Assembly: GCA_937944035.1 (NCBI GenBank)
Contig: CALDZQ010000350.1
Location: 1 to 9,219 of the forward strand
Direction: 5' to 3'
Length of the DNA: 9,219 nucleotides
From: an uncultured Neomegalonema sp.
GTDB lineage: Bacteria; Pseudomonadota; Alphaproteobacteria; Rhodobacterales; Rhodobacteraceae
How positions within the stretch are numbered: the first letter of the stretch is position 1; each line of letters begins with the position of its first letter. The position numbers and the translations under genes are program-made. The notes under the pieces were generated by a model. It was not told where the DNA came from and made no database searches. It saw nothing but the letters and a program-made list of their open reading frames with translations. Of this stretch, positions 1 through 5,839 are shown piece after piece.

Positions 1-107
1 TCTGCGTCCTCTACATCTTCATCACCCGCCGCGATGAAGTCATGGCGATTGACGCCTCACCGCCCGAAAACGATCTCGACTACACCAAGATCGCAGCGGT
101 CCATTAA
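1..107 (+). CDS. C-terminal end of an unidentified (possibly membrane) protein
   Basis: Only the last 34 codons are present, read in the frame that starts at base 3 and ending at TAA 105-107; the gene runs off the left edge. The visible peptide begins CVLYIFITRRDEVMAIDAS and ends DYTKIAAVH. A short hydrophobic run (VLYIFI) followed by two arginines is what the end of a last membrane helix with a cytoplasmic tail would look like, but this is inference from very few residues. The frame is supported by the stop codon sitting 8 bases before a strong intrinsic terminator. I do not recognise the family. Confidence 0.6.
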   Translation, partial: CVLYIFITRRDEVMAIDASPPENDLDYTKIAAVH

Positions 108-115
108 AATCAGAG

Positions 116-149
116 AAGCCCCCGAATTCAGGTTCGGGGGCTTTTTTTT
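116..149 (+). terminator. Rho-independent terminator of the left-edge gene
   Basis: A perfect 11-bp stem (AAGCCCCCGAA at 116-126 with TTCGGGGGCTT at 133-143) closes a 6-base loop, and a run of eight T follows the stem's G/C core (142-149). It lies 8 bases after the stop codon at 105-107. This is the clearest intrinsic terminator in the window. Confidence 0.95.
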
Positions 150-165
150 GGATGATTAAAACACT

Positions 166-260
166 GTCATTCTCTGCGAAGGCAGAGAATCCAGACCCTA
201 CAACCTGAAAAACAGCCTCTCAAGACACGAGGCGGGATCACCGGTTTCGCGGGTGATGAC
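166..260. repeat. Two-armed dispersed palindromic repeat, copy 1
   Basis: The left arm starts GTCAT at 166 and forms a perfect 9-bp hairpin (ATTCTCTGC 169-177, loop GAAG, GCAGAGAAT 182-190) followed by CCAG. The right arm, read on the minus strand from 260, again starts GTCAT and forms a smaller hairpin (ATCACC/GGTGAT, 237-242 with 252-257) followed by CCCG. So the element has inverted GTCAT ends and two hairpins pointing inwards. GTCAT-hairpin-ATCC arms of this kind are common intergenic repeats in proteobacteria; two more copies lie at 1338-1365 and 1421-1537 in this window. No coding function is seen. Confidence 0.75.
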
Positions 261-336
261 ATTGTTTTAGTTGAGAAATCATCGCAATCCCCACCGGGCA
301 ACCTCCCAAAAAAACGGCACACTATAGCGTTATCAA

Positions 337-356
337 GGGCAATGGGTTCATTGCCC
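337..356. repeat. Small intergenic hairpin
   Basis: A perfect 8-bp inverted repeat, GGGCAATG (337-344) and CATTGCCC (349-356), closes the 4-base loop GGTT. It has no T tract, so it is not an obvious intrinsic terminator on either strand. Its role is unknown. Confidence 0.45.
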
Positions 357-383
357 GACTCGGAAAACGCGCCAAAACAAGAA

Positions 384-429
384 GTTAGAGTGCCCGGAAC
401 GATCCTTATATCGTTCAGGGTGCTCTAAC
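384..429. repeat. Long near-perfect hairpin (20-bp arms)
   Basis: The arms are 384-403 (GTTAGAGTGCCCGGAACGAT) and 410-429, with a 6-base loop CCTTAT. Seventeen positions are Watson-Crick paired, two would be G-U wobbles in plus-strand RNA, and one is a G-A mismatch. It sits 56 bases beyond the stop codon of the minus-strand gene at 485-1174. That position fits a 3' processing or termination structure for that gene, but there is no T tract. It could equally be an unrelated palindromic repeat: its sequence differs from the GTCAT repeats. Confidence 0.65.
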
Positions 430-484
430 ACCCCCGCCCCGCATCAAAGCAGGGCCGGTTAACCATCCGCCAAACGCACTGCCC

Positions 485-1174
485 TCACCCCGTATCCGGC
501 GGATCACCGTGCGAATTTCCCTTTAAATCAATCGCATAGAGCGCCAGCTGGTGACAGTTTTTCAAAACCTCATCCACCGGATGTCTTGTCCGCGCCCTGT
601 AACCGGGCGGCCTGCCGGGGCGTAGCGGGGCGATATATTTGCCCGTCTGACACCGCACTTCCGCGCGCTTGGCCTGCATCCGCGCCAGCCGCCGCGCCTG
701 TTTCGGCACATCTTCCAGCGCCAGTTGCAGCGCCTGCAAGCGGCGCATCATGCGCACCGCACTGACCCGATCATCCGGCAAGGGCACAGCTTTGGGCGGA
801 TACACAGGCTCATCCCAATCAAAACTGCGGATGCGCGGCTCACCCTTCACAGCCCGACGCGCCCGGCCGACAACAATCGGTTTTCGCGGATCGAACAGCG
901 CGAAAGACGGCACAGGCTTGACCGGTCCACGCGCGATTTTCACCGTAACAGGCCGGATTACAGGCGTTCGCACAGGATGCGCACCCTCCTCCATCCGCTC
1001 CATCACGATCACAACCAGCCGCCGGAAAGCCGCCTCGGCGGGGCGCAAGACACGGAAAATCCCGCTCCGCTCAACCCGCGACAGCGTCTCCCCGCCGCCC
1101 GCCATCACCAGCAGCGCGGCAACCATCCGCAACAGCGCATCCCGATGCCGGTTTATGGCGAGTGTCCAGTCCAT
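485..1174 (-). CDS. Hypothetical protein, 229 aa, one N-terminal hydrophobic segment
   Basis: I do not recognise a named family. The start is ATG at 1174: AAGGA lies a few bases upstream, and a TTGACA -35 box with a weak -10 predicts transcription starting near 1198. The longer reading frame begins with a TTG at 1219, which lies upstream of that start point. The protein begins MDWTLAINRHRDALLRMVAA, with one hydrophobic stretch at about residues 13-26. The rest is rich in arginine and proline, including FALFDPRKPIVVG (about 91-103), SFDWDEPVYPPKAVPLP (about 117-133), a basic helical region (about 140-172), GRPPGYRARTRHPVDEVL (about 187-204) and a short hydrophobic CHQLALYA near the end. The N-terminal helix could be a membrane anchor with a cytoplasmic basic tail. 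From memory, similar uncharacterised proteins occur in other marine alphaproteobacteria, but I could not check this. Confidence 0.75.
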   Translation of the reverse strand: MDWTLAINRHRDALLRMVAALLVMAGGGETLSRVERSGIFRVLRPAEAAFRRLVVIVMERMEEGAHPVRTPVIRPVTVKIARGPVKPVPSFALFDPRKPIVVGRARRAVKGEPRIRSFDWDEPVYPPKAVPLPDDRVSAVRMMRRLQALQLALEDVPKQARRLARMQAKRAEVRCQTGKYIAPLRPGRPPGYRARTRHPVDEVLKNCHQLALYAIDLKGNSHGDPPDTG

Positions 1175-1204
1175 GTCGTCCTTCGTGTTAAAATCAGCAA
1201 CACG

Positions 1205-1233
1205 AACAGAACATACCAAAAACTACATGTCAA
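1205..1233 (-). promoter_or_regulatory. Sigma70-type promoter for the 485-1174 gene
   Basis: Read on the minus strand there is a consensus TTGACA (-35, 1228-1233), a 17-base spacer and a weak -10 hexamer TCTGTT (1205-1210). Transcription would start near 1198, giving a leader of about 24 bases to the ATG at 1174 with its AAGGA ribosome site. The -35 match is exact; the -10 match is poor, which limits confidence. Confidence 0.5.
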
Positions 1234-1337
1234 GCCGCGCGCTGCAAACCATCCGAAACGATGCCATAACAGTGCCAGAGCGACGCCATATCTGTGAGTA
1301 AATGAAATCGGCTTTCATGGATGAGCCACATAGCACT

Positions 1338-1365
1338 GTCATTCCCGGCAAAGACCGGGAATCCG
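1338..1365. repeat. Palindromic repeat, copy 2 (single arm)
   Basis: GTCAT at 1338 leads into an 8-bp hairpin (ATTCCCGG 1341-1348, loop CAAAGA, CCGGGAAT 1355-1362) and ends in CCG. The first 11 bases, CACTGTCATTC (1334-1344), are identical to bases 162-172 of copy 1. No inverted second arm is found before the next repeat at 1421, so this copy looks single-armed or truncated. A weaker hairpin ATGAAA/TTTCAT (1302-1318) lies just upstream. Confidence 0.65.
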
Positions 1366-1420
1366 TTTTGCATATATCGCTGACACTCAACATGTGCAGC
1401 ACTCCCCACAAAACAAAACC

Positions 1421-1537
1421 GTCATCATCTGCGAAGGCAGATGATCCGGTCTCGTTTCCCGATCGACTGTTTCTCAATCAATCGGGTCCGGATTCTCTGC
1501 CGCAGTCTACCCTCGCGGAGGCACGGACAAGGATGAC
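1421..1537. repeat. Two-armed palindromic repeat, copy 3
   Basis: The element is bounded by inverted GTCATC (1421-1426) and GATGAC (1532-1537). The left arm is a perfect 9-bp hairpin (ATCATCTGC 1424-1432, loop GAAG, GCAGATGAT 1437-1445), sharing CTGCGAAGGCAG with copy 1. ATCCGG (1444-1449) pairs with CCGGAT (1488-1493) around a central stem CCCGATCGA/TCAATCGGG (1458-1466 with 1478-1486, one mismatch). The right arm, read on the minus strand, ends in GAGAATCCGG. The whole 117-bp block could fold as nested stems. It lies 23 bases downstream of the uup stop codon and might affect that transcript's 3' end. Confidence 0.75.
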
Positions 1538-1560
1538 TGCGGCACTCAAATGAACCACCG

Positions 1561-3399
1561 TCACCCCGCCGCTTCGCGCGCTTCCTCCAGCTCCAGCCAT
1601 TCCTCTTCAGCCTTCGCCAGCACAGCCTGACGGTCCGCCAGCGCGGCGGTCGCCTTCTCAAACTTCGCCGGATTCTCCGCATAAAGATTTGGCGAGGCCA
1701 GCAACGATTCAAGCTTCGCAATCTCCACCTCCAGACGGCTGATCTCTTCGGGCAGCTTCTCCAAACGGTGCGTTTGTTTGAACGACAGCTTTACGCCCTG
1801 CGCCTTCTTCGGCGCGGGGGCGGGCGCGACTGCGGCAGCTTGCTTAGAGCCACCCCCGCCCTTGCGCGGCTTGCCCCCGGCGTCACCCTGCCCGCCCGCT
1901 TTCTGCGCCTGATAATCGCTCCACCCGCCCGCGTATTCGATGGCCGTCCCGTTGCCCTCCATCGCAATCGTCGAGGTCGCGATCCGGTCGATAAAATCAC
2001 GGTCGTGGCTGACCAAAATCAGCGTCCCGTCATACTCGCCCAGCAAATCCTGCAACAGGTCCAGCGTCTCGATGTCCAGATCGTTGGTCGGCTCATCGAG
2101 GACCAGCAGGTTCGATTCCCGCGCCATGATCTTCGCCAGCATCAACCGCGCCCGCTCGCCCCCCGACAGCGAGGATACCGGCCCCCGCGCCTGCCGCTCA
2201 TCGAACAGGAATTCCTTCAGATACCCGACCACATGCTTGGGCCGCCCGCGCACCAAAATCTGGTCGTTCGAGCCTTTGACCCCCAGCAGCTTATCCTCGG
2301 TCAGCGCCTCCCACAGCGTCTGATCCTCGCGCAGTGACCGCGTCTGGTCCAGCGTCGCCACCTCCAGCTTGCTGCCCAGCCGGATCGTGCCACCGTCCGG
2401 CGCCAGCTCCCCGATCAGCATTTTCAGCATCGTCGTCTTGCCCGCCCCGTTCGGCCCGACCAGCGCCAGACGGTCCTTGCGCATGATTTTCGTCGAGAAA
2501 TCGCTCACCAGCGTCCGCCCGTCATAGGCTTTGGAGATCTCCTTGGCCTCAACCACCAGCTTGCCGGAGGTTTGCCCCGATTCCAACGCCATTGCCGCCG
2601 TGCCGGCCCTGTGCAGATGCGTCTGCCGGCTCTCGCGCAGCGACGCCAGATCGGCAACCCGCCGCACATTCCGCTTGCGACGGCCCGACACCCCGTGAAC
2701 GATCCAATGCTCCTCGCGCTTGATCTTCTGATCCAGCTTTTGCAGCGAGGCATCCTCCTCGTCGAACATCTTATCGCGCCAGTCCTCAAACCCCGCGAAT
2801 CCCTTATCATTGCGCCGGATCACCCCGCGATCCAGCCACAGCGTCTCGGTCGTCACCTTCGACAACAACGCGCGGTCGTGGCTGATAAGCACATAGCCAA
2901 CCCGCGTGCTGCGCAATGTTTCTTCCAGCCACTCAATCGCCGAAATATCGAGGTGGTTCGTCGGCTCGTCCAGCAGCATCAGGTCCGGCTCCGACGCCAG
3001 CAAGCGCGCCAGCGCCGCCCGCCGCTTCTCGCCCCCCGACGCGGTCGCCGGATCAAGGCTCTCGTCCAGCCGCAGCCCCTCCATCGCGATCTCGGCCTTA
3101 TACCGCTCCTCCGGCTCGACATCGGCGGCGGCATAATCGCCGAGCGTGTCATAGCCGGACAGGTCGGGATCTTGCGGCAGATAAGACACTTTTTTCCCCG
3201 GCTGCACGAATCGCTCACCGGAATCATGCTGAATCAGCCCGGCGGCCACCTTCAGCAGCGTCGATTTGCCCGACCCGTTACGGCCGACAAGGCATAATCG
3301 GTCTCCTTCACCGACCGAAAAGCCCGCTCCCTCGAACAGGGGAGCGCCGCCAAATGTCAGAGATATGTCGCGAAGCGCCATAATTGGGGGTTTTGCCAT
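1561..3399 (-). CDS. uup: ABC-F family ATPase, Uup type
   Basis: This 612-residue soluble protein has two ABC ATPase domains and no membrane segment, the ABC-F layout. Domain 1 shows Walker A GRNGSGKS (about 39-46), signature SGGEK (about 121-125), Walker B MLLDEPTNHLD (about 141-151) and switch SHD (about 173-175). Domain 2 shows GPNGAGKT (about 314-321), SGGER (about 411-415), LLVLDEPTNDLD (about 430-441) and SHD (about 463-465). The linker contains SGRRKRNVRRVADLASLR, typical of Uup, and a Gly/Ala/Pro-rich hinge (about 500-535) leads to a C-terminal coiled coil (about 540-608). Both domains look intact. ABC-F proteins act on ribosomes; Uup has also been linked to transposon excision and DNA-structure binding through its coiled-coil tail. 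The ATG at 3399 is preceded by GAGGT at good spacing; the next ATG (codon 7) lacks a ribosome site. It is divergent from the PCuAC-like gene. Confidence 0.93.
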   Translation of the reverse strand: MAKPPIMALRDISLTFGGAPLFEGAGFSVGEGDRLCLVGRNGSGKSTLLKVAAGLIQHDSGERFVQPGKKVSYLPQDPDLSGYDTLGDYAAADVEPEERYKAEIAMEGLRLDESLDPATASGGEKRRAALARLLASEPDLMLLDEPTNHLDISAIEWLEETLRSTRVGYVLISHDRALLSKVTTETLWLDRGVIRRNDKGFAGFEDWRDKMFDEEDASLQKLDQKIKREEHWIVHGVSGRRKRNVRRVADLASLRESRQTHLHRAGTAAMALESGQTSGKLVVEAKEISKAYDGRTLVSDFSTKIMRKDRLALVGPNGAGKTTMLKMLIGELAPDGGTIRLGSKLEVATLDQTRSLREDQTLWEALTEDKLLGVKGSNDQILVRGRPKHVVGYLKEFLFDERQARGPVSSLSGGERARLMLAKIMARESNLLVLDEPTNDLDIETLDLLQDLLGEYDGTLILVSHDRDFIDRIATSTIAMEGNGTAIEYAGGWSDYQAQKAGGQGDAGGKPRKGGGGSKQAAAVAPAPAPKKAQGVKLSFKQTHRLEKLPEEISRLEVEIAKLESLLASPNLYAENPAKFEKATAALADRQAVLAKAEEEWLELEEAREAAG

Positions 3400-3438
3400 T
3401 GAATGACCTCAGTTTGGACCCGTGAATCGGCGCAGTTC

Positions 3439-3468
3439 TTGCGAAAATGCATTCAGTCCGCATATAGA
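3439..3468 (+). promoter_or_regulatory. Candidate promoter of the PCuAC-like gene
   Basis: TTGCGA (-35, 3439-3444) and TATAGA (-10, 3463-3468) are separated by 18 bases, placing the transcription start near 3475. This lies beside or beyond the in-frame ATG at 3474, which supports use of the TTG start at 3510. An inverted repeat, AGACCT-N5-AGGTCT (3466-3482), overlaps the -10 box and the start point and could be an operator. Confidence 0.45.
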
Positions 3469-3496
3469 CCTGCATGAGGTCTCCCGTCGATACTCT

Positions 3497-3512
3497 GGAG
3501 GAGTTTAAATTG
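3497..3512 (+). promoter_or_regulatory. Strong ribosome binding site fixing a TTG start
   Basis: GGAGGAG (3497-3503) lies 6 bases before TTG at 3510-3512. Starting here makes the protein begin with a clean signal peptide (MKHLLTTLC...). The upstream in-frame ATG at 3474 has no such site and would add 12 residues ahead of the signal peptide. Confidence 0.8.
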
Positions 3513-3971
3513 AAACACCTGTTAACCACGCTCTGCACCGCAACCGCCCTGTTCGCCGCGCCCGTCATGGCCGAAGAGGGTTCTTTTAACGAAGACGCCG
3601 TCGCCGCCATGAAGGGCGGGATCGTGATCGAAGCCCCTTGGGCTGTATCACTTAAGGACGATGAGGTTCTGGTCTTTATGACGATCCACAACGGATCGAA
3701 AGAAACGGACACGATCAAATCGGTCAGCTCAAAAGCCGCCGACAGCGTCGCCATCGCCAAATTTGACGGCGGCGCGATGCAGAACTCCGAAGATCTGGAC
3801 ACGCTGGAAACGCCCAAAGGCGAGGCCACAAACCTCACCCAGGACGGCTTTCACCTGCGCCTCACCGATCTGAAAGAAAAGGTCAAATCGGGCGACACGA
3901 TCCCGCTCAAACTGACCTTCGAGGACACCGGCGAGCTGATGGTCGATGTCTCCGTCGCGGTGATGAACTGA
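3510..3971 (+). CDS. Secreted PCuAC-like (DUF461 family) protein with degenerate metal site
   Basis: The 153-residue protein starts at TTG 3510, chosen from GGAGGAG 6 bases upstream. Residues 1-21 form a signal peptide (Lys-2, hydrophobic core, cleavage after VMA), so the product is periplasmic. The mature part follows the PCuAC copper-chaperone pattern: IVIEAPWAVSL (about 38-48), VLVFMTIHN (about 53-61), a SSKAADSV stretch, GFHLRLTDLKEKVKSGDTIPLKLTFEDTG (about 113-141). Family members deliver Cu(I) to cytochrome oxidase and usually carry H(M)X10MX21HXM ligands. Here the usual VELHEM region reads VAIAKF and the usual HLMLMGL reads HLRLTDL, so only Met-90 and His-115 could remain. It may bind copper weakly, bind another ligand, or have a structural role. 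The fold assignment is fairly firm; copper handling is doubtful. Confidence 0.85.
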   Translation: MKHLLTTLCTATALFAAPVMAEEGSFNEDAVAAMKGGIVIEAPWAVSLKDDEVLVFMTIHNGSKETDTIKSVSSKAADSVAIAKFDGGAMQNSEDLDTLETPKGEATNLTQDGFHLRLTDLKEKVKSGDTIPLKLTFEDTGELMVDVSVAVMN

Positions 3972-3977
3972 TCTGAG

Positions 3978-4067
3978 GGGCGTTTGAGGAATACCACCAA
4001 TGGTCTTTGGTGCTGACTCCGAAAACGCCCTTCCCCGCGCCCGACAGTTATCCCCGATCAGATCGGG
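3978..4067. repeat. Nested inverted repeats between convergent genes
   Basis: GGGCGTTT (3978-3985) pairs with AAACGCCC (4023-4030) around an inner hairpin CACCAA/TTGGTG (3995-4000 with 4007-4012). A second palindrome, CCCGATC-A-GATCGGG, lies at 4053-4067. The block fills the gap between the 3' ends of the plus-strand PCuAC-like gene and the minus-strand gene at 4084-5694, so it may end transcription from both sides. Neither strand has a convincing T tract, so termination is an inference. Confidence 0.45.
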
Positions 4068-4083
4068 TCATACCAAAGCCTCC

Positions 4084-5694
4084 TCACCCCTTCAGTGCCT
4101 GAACAAACCGGTCCGACAGATTCGGCTGCCCTTCCTGCGCCAGCCCTGACAGGTCAGCGACCAAATCCCGCACAGGCCCGCCATAGCGTGGTCCTTCTTG
4201 TGTCGCAGACAGCGTCAACGTCCCGTAATCCGCACCGATACGCGCTTCGGGAAAGCGTTTCAGCAACGCCTCAACCGCCGCAGATGCCGCCACCGCGCGG
4301 CTGAAAATCATCATATGCCCCGCCCCGGTATTCTCCACCAACGCCCCGTCACAGGCCGTCGCCGTGCGCTTGGCGATTTCCGCAACGGTCTCGCCCCGCG
4401 CGCTGATAATCACCAGCGCCGCTTCGCCGGCATCCTCACCGTCCGCCATCGGCAATCCCTCAGCGACCAGCGTTTCGCGCAACCGCTCATAGGTCAGCGC
4501 TTCGGCAACGCTGGTCGCCTCAGCGGGCCAGCCCTGTTGCTCAATCACGAAGGTCGCGGTCTTCTCGCCGTGATTCTCCAGCACGATTCCCTGCGCCCCT
4601 TCCAGATCACCGATCCACTCGTTGCTGGCCTTGAGCATCACACCCCCCGGCCCCGGCATATCGAACGCCAGCGAGACGGGCGCATCGATCACGCGGGCCA
4701 CATACGCCCCTTGCGGCAGCACCATCGGCAAGTCGCGCCGCTCATGCGGCTCCAGCGTTTGCTGAATCACCGTCCGTCCGGACAGCGCGGGACCGCTGGC
4801 ACAGGTGACACCGGACAGCGGCACACGAGTCGCGGAGTGGGGTTTGAAAACAATCTCCACCGTTCCGGCCGGCCGCGCGGCAACCTCCGCCCCGCAATAG
4901 CGACAGCCGAACGAGGCCGGAATATCCTTCAGCACCGCTTCCTCACGCGCCGTATTCCGGCAATGCGGGCAGCTCACACGGTAATACCGCTCCAGCGCGC
5001 CGTGCAGCATCCCCAGCAGACACGCCGTATGCGCCTCCCCCGCGCTGATGCCCAGCGCCCGCGCCACCCGCTTGGCCCGGATTTCGCCCAAATCACTTTC
5101 CGGCGCGGCCTTTAACCAGCCCAACAGTTGCGTCAGCAATGTCCGGTCATGCCCCGTCACCTGCGGCGGCAGCGACAGCGTGTCTTTAGCGGCTTTATTC
5201 CCGCTGGCGGCGAGATTCGAGAAAAAATCCCCCCTCGGCTTGCGGCAATGCGCATCGGCAATCCGCAACAGCTTTTCCAGCTTGCGCGCCTCCTCTTTCA
5301 GATGGCCGGATCTGATGAGCAGCGCCCCCAGCGTCCCGCGCGGTTCGGCTTCAACGGTATATGTTACATCCGTGCCGCCCTTCTTGCCCGGCTCCAAAAT
5401 CAGTGTCGCCCGGACCATTTCCAGCGGCCCCGACTCATACAGCCGCACCCACCGCCACCAATGGTTCTTCGCCCACTCAAACGGGGGTTCCTCCCAGCGA
5501 ACACGATCATTTGACGAATCGAACTCGCCATAGCGTCGGCGCATCCCGTCCCCGTCAATCGTCTCGCGCAGCCGGTAACGCGGCAGGCCCAGCGCTTCGT
5601 TCAGATGCGCGGTGTCAGACACCAGAGGCCACAAAGCCTCACGGGACGCGGATAACGGCCACGTCCAGCTTTTTTCGATAAGACGTTTTGACAT
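4084..5694 (-). CDS. SRPBCC/DUF5939-like zinc-ribbon protein with a pseudo-cyclase C-terminus
   Basis: The 536-residue protein starts at ATG 5694 (GAGG 7 bases upstream, and the N-terminal domain begins at once); in-frame ATGs at 5721 and 5772 are alternatives. Residues about 1-150 resemble a SRPBCC ligand-binding fold (SWTWPLSASREALWPLVSDT, later VTYTVEAEPRG). About 195-270 is a helical region and a zinc ribbon with Cys-242, Cys-245, Cys-264 and Cys-267 (CPHC...CRYC). This arrangement matches the N-terminal part of DUF5939 proteins, which usually carry a class III adenylate/guanylate cyclase domain. The last ~110 residues resemble a shortened cyclase domain: ALVIISARGET, ENTGAGHMMIFS, ARIGADYG and YGGPVRDLVADLSGLA. 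The two metal aspartates and the Asn and Arg of the transition-state motif are all absent. I infer a non-catalytic sensor or regulator; domain names are from memory and unverified. No signal peptide or membrane helix is seen. Confidence 0.8.
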   Translation of the reverse strand: MSKRLIEKSWTWPLSASREALWPLVSDTAHLNEALGLPRYRLRETIDGDGMRRRYGEFDSSNDRVRWEEPPFEWAKNHWWRWVRLYESGPLEMVRATLILEPGKKGGTDVTYTVEAEPRGTLGALLIRSGHLKEEARKLEKLLRIADAHCRKPRGDFFSNLAASGNKAAKDTLSLPPQVTGHDRTLLTQLLGWLKAAPESDLGEIRAKRVARALGISAGEAHTACLLGMLHGALERYYRVSCPHCRNTAREEAVLKDIPASFGCRYCGAEVAARPAGTVEIVFKPHSATRVPLSGVTCASGPALSGRTVIQQTLEPHERRDLPMVLPQGAYVARVIDAPVSLAFDMPGPGGVMLKASNEWIGDLEGAQGIVLENHGEKTATFVIEQQGWPAEATSVAEALTYERLRETLVAEGLPMADGEDAGEAALVIISARGETVAEIAKRTATACDGALVENTGAGHMMIFSRAVAASAAVEALLKRFPEARIGADYGTLTLSATQEGPRYGGPVRDLVADLSGLAQEGQPNLSDRFVQALKG

Positions 5695-5763
5695 GCCCCC
5701 GCCTCTCGTCTGTCCGGTCATTAGTGGCCTATGACAAAGGCTGCGAAACAGCAAGACGTTGCC

Positions 5764-5809
5764 TTGCGCCATACACGCAGCATCCCTATTGTACGGATTA
5801 AATTATCCG
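5764..5809. promoter_or_regulatory. Candidate divergent promoter region with an inverted repeat
   Basis: For ppiD (plus strand), TTGCGC (5764-5769) and TATTGT (5787-5792) are 17 bases apart. On the minus strand TACAAT (5793-5788) is a good -10 for the divergent gene but has no clear -35. An inverted repeat CGGAT-N6-ATCCG (5794-5809) overlaps the ppiD start point and lies just upstream of the minus-strand -10, so a bound protein could affect both directions. These are pattern matches only. Confidence 0.35.
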
Positions 5810-5839
5810 CTGAATTTAAGACGAAAGTGAGCCGCCCAA

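Noticed and set aside
1175..1219. TTG at 1219 as the start of the hypothetical gene
   Set aside because: It lies upstream of the predicted transcription start near 1198 and lacks a ribosome site, whereas ATG 1174 has AAGGA at good spacing.
669..1301. Long plus-strand frames (669-1301 and 725-1297) opposite the hypothetical gene
   Set aside because: They lie antisense to the 485-1174 gene, which has a promoter and ribosome site; the plus-strand products are low-complexity Arg/Ser/His-rich, as expected of shadows in GC-rich DNA.
166..1537. CRISPR-like array from the recurring repeats
   Set aside because: Copies are irregularly spaced, differ in sequence, and are in inverted pairs; there are no uniform spacers or cas genes.
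1302..1553. An 83-codon plus-strand open frame in the gap before uup
   Set aside because: Most of it runs through two palindromic repeats (1338-1365 and 1421-1537); its HSTVIPGKDRES-like peptide is a translated repeat arm, and no ribosome site precedes it.
3474..3509. ATG at 3474 as the start of the PCuAC-like gene
   Set aside because: It coincides with the predicted transcription start, has no ribosome site, and adds 12 charged residues before the signal peptide; TTG 3510 has an ideal GGAGGAG.
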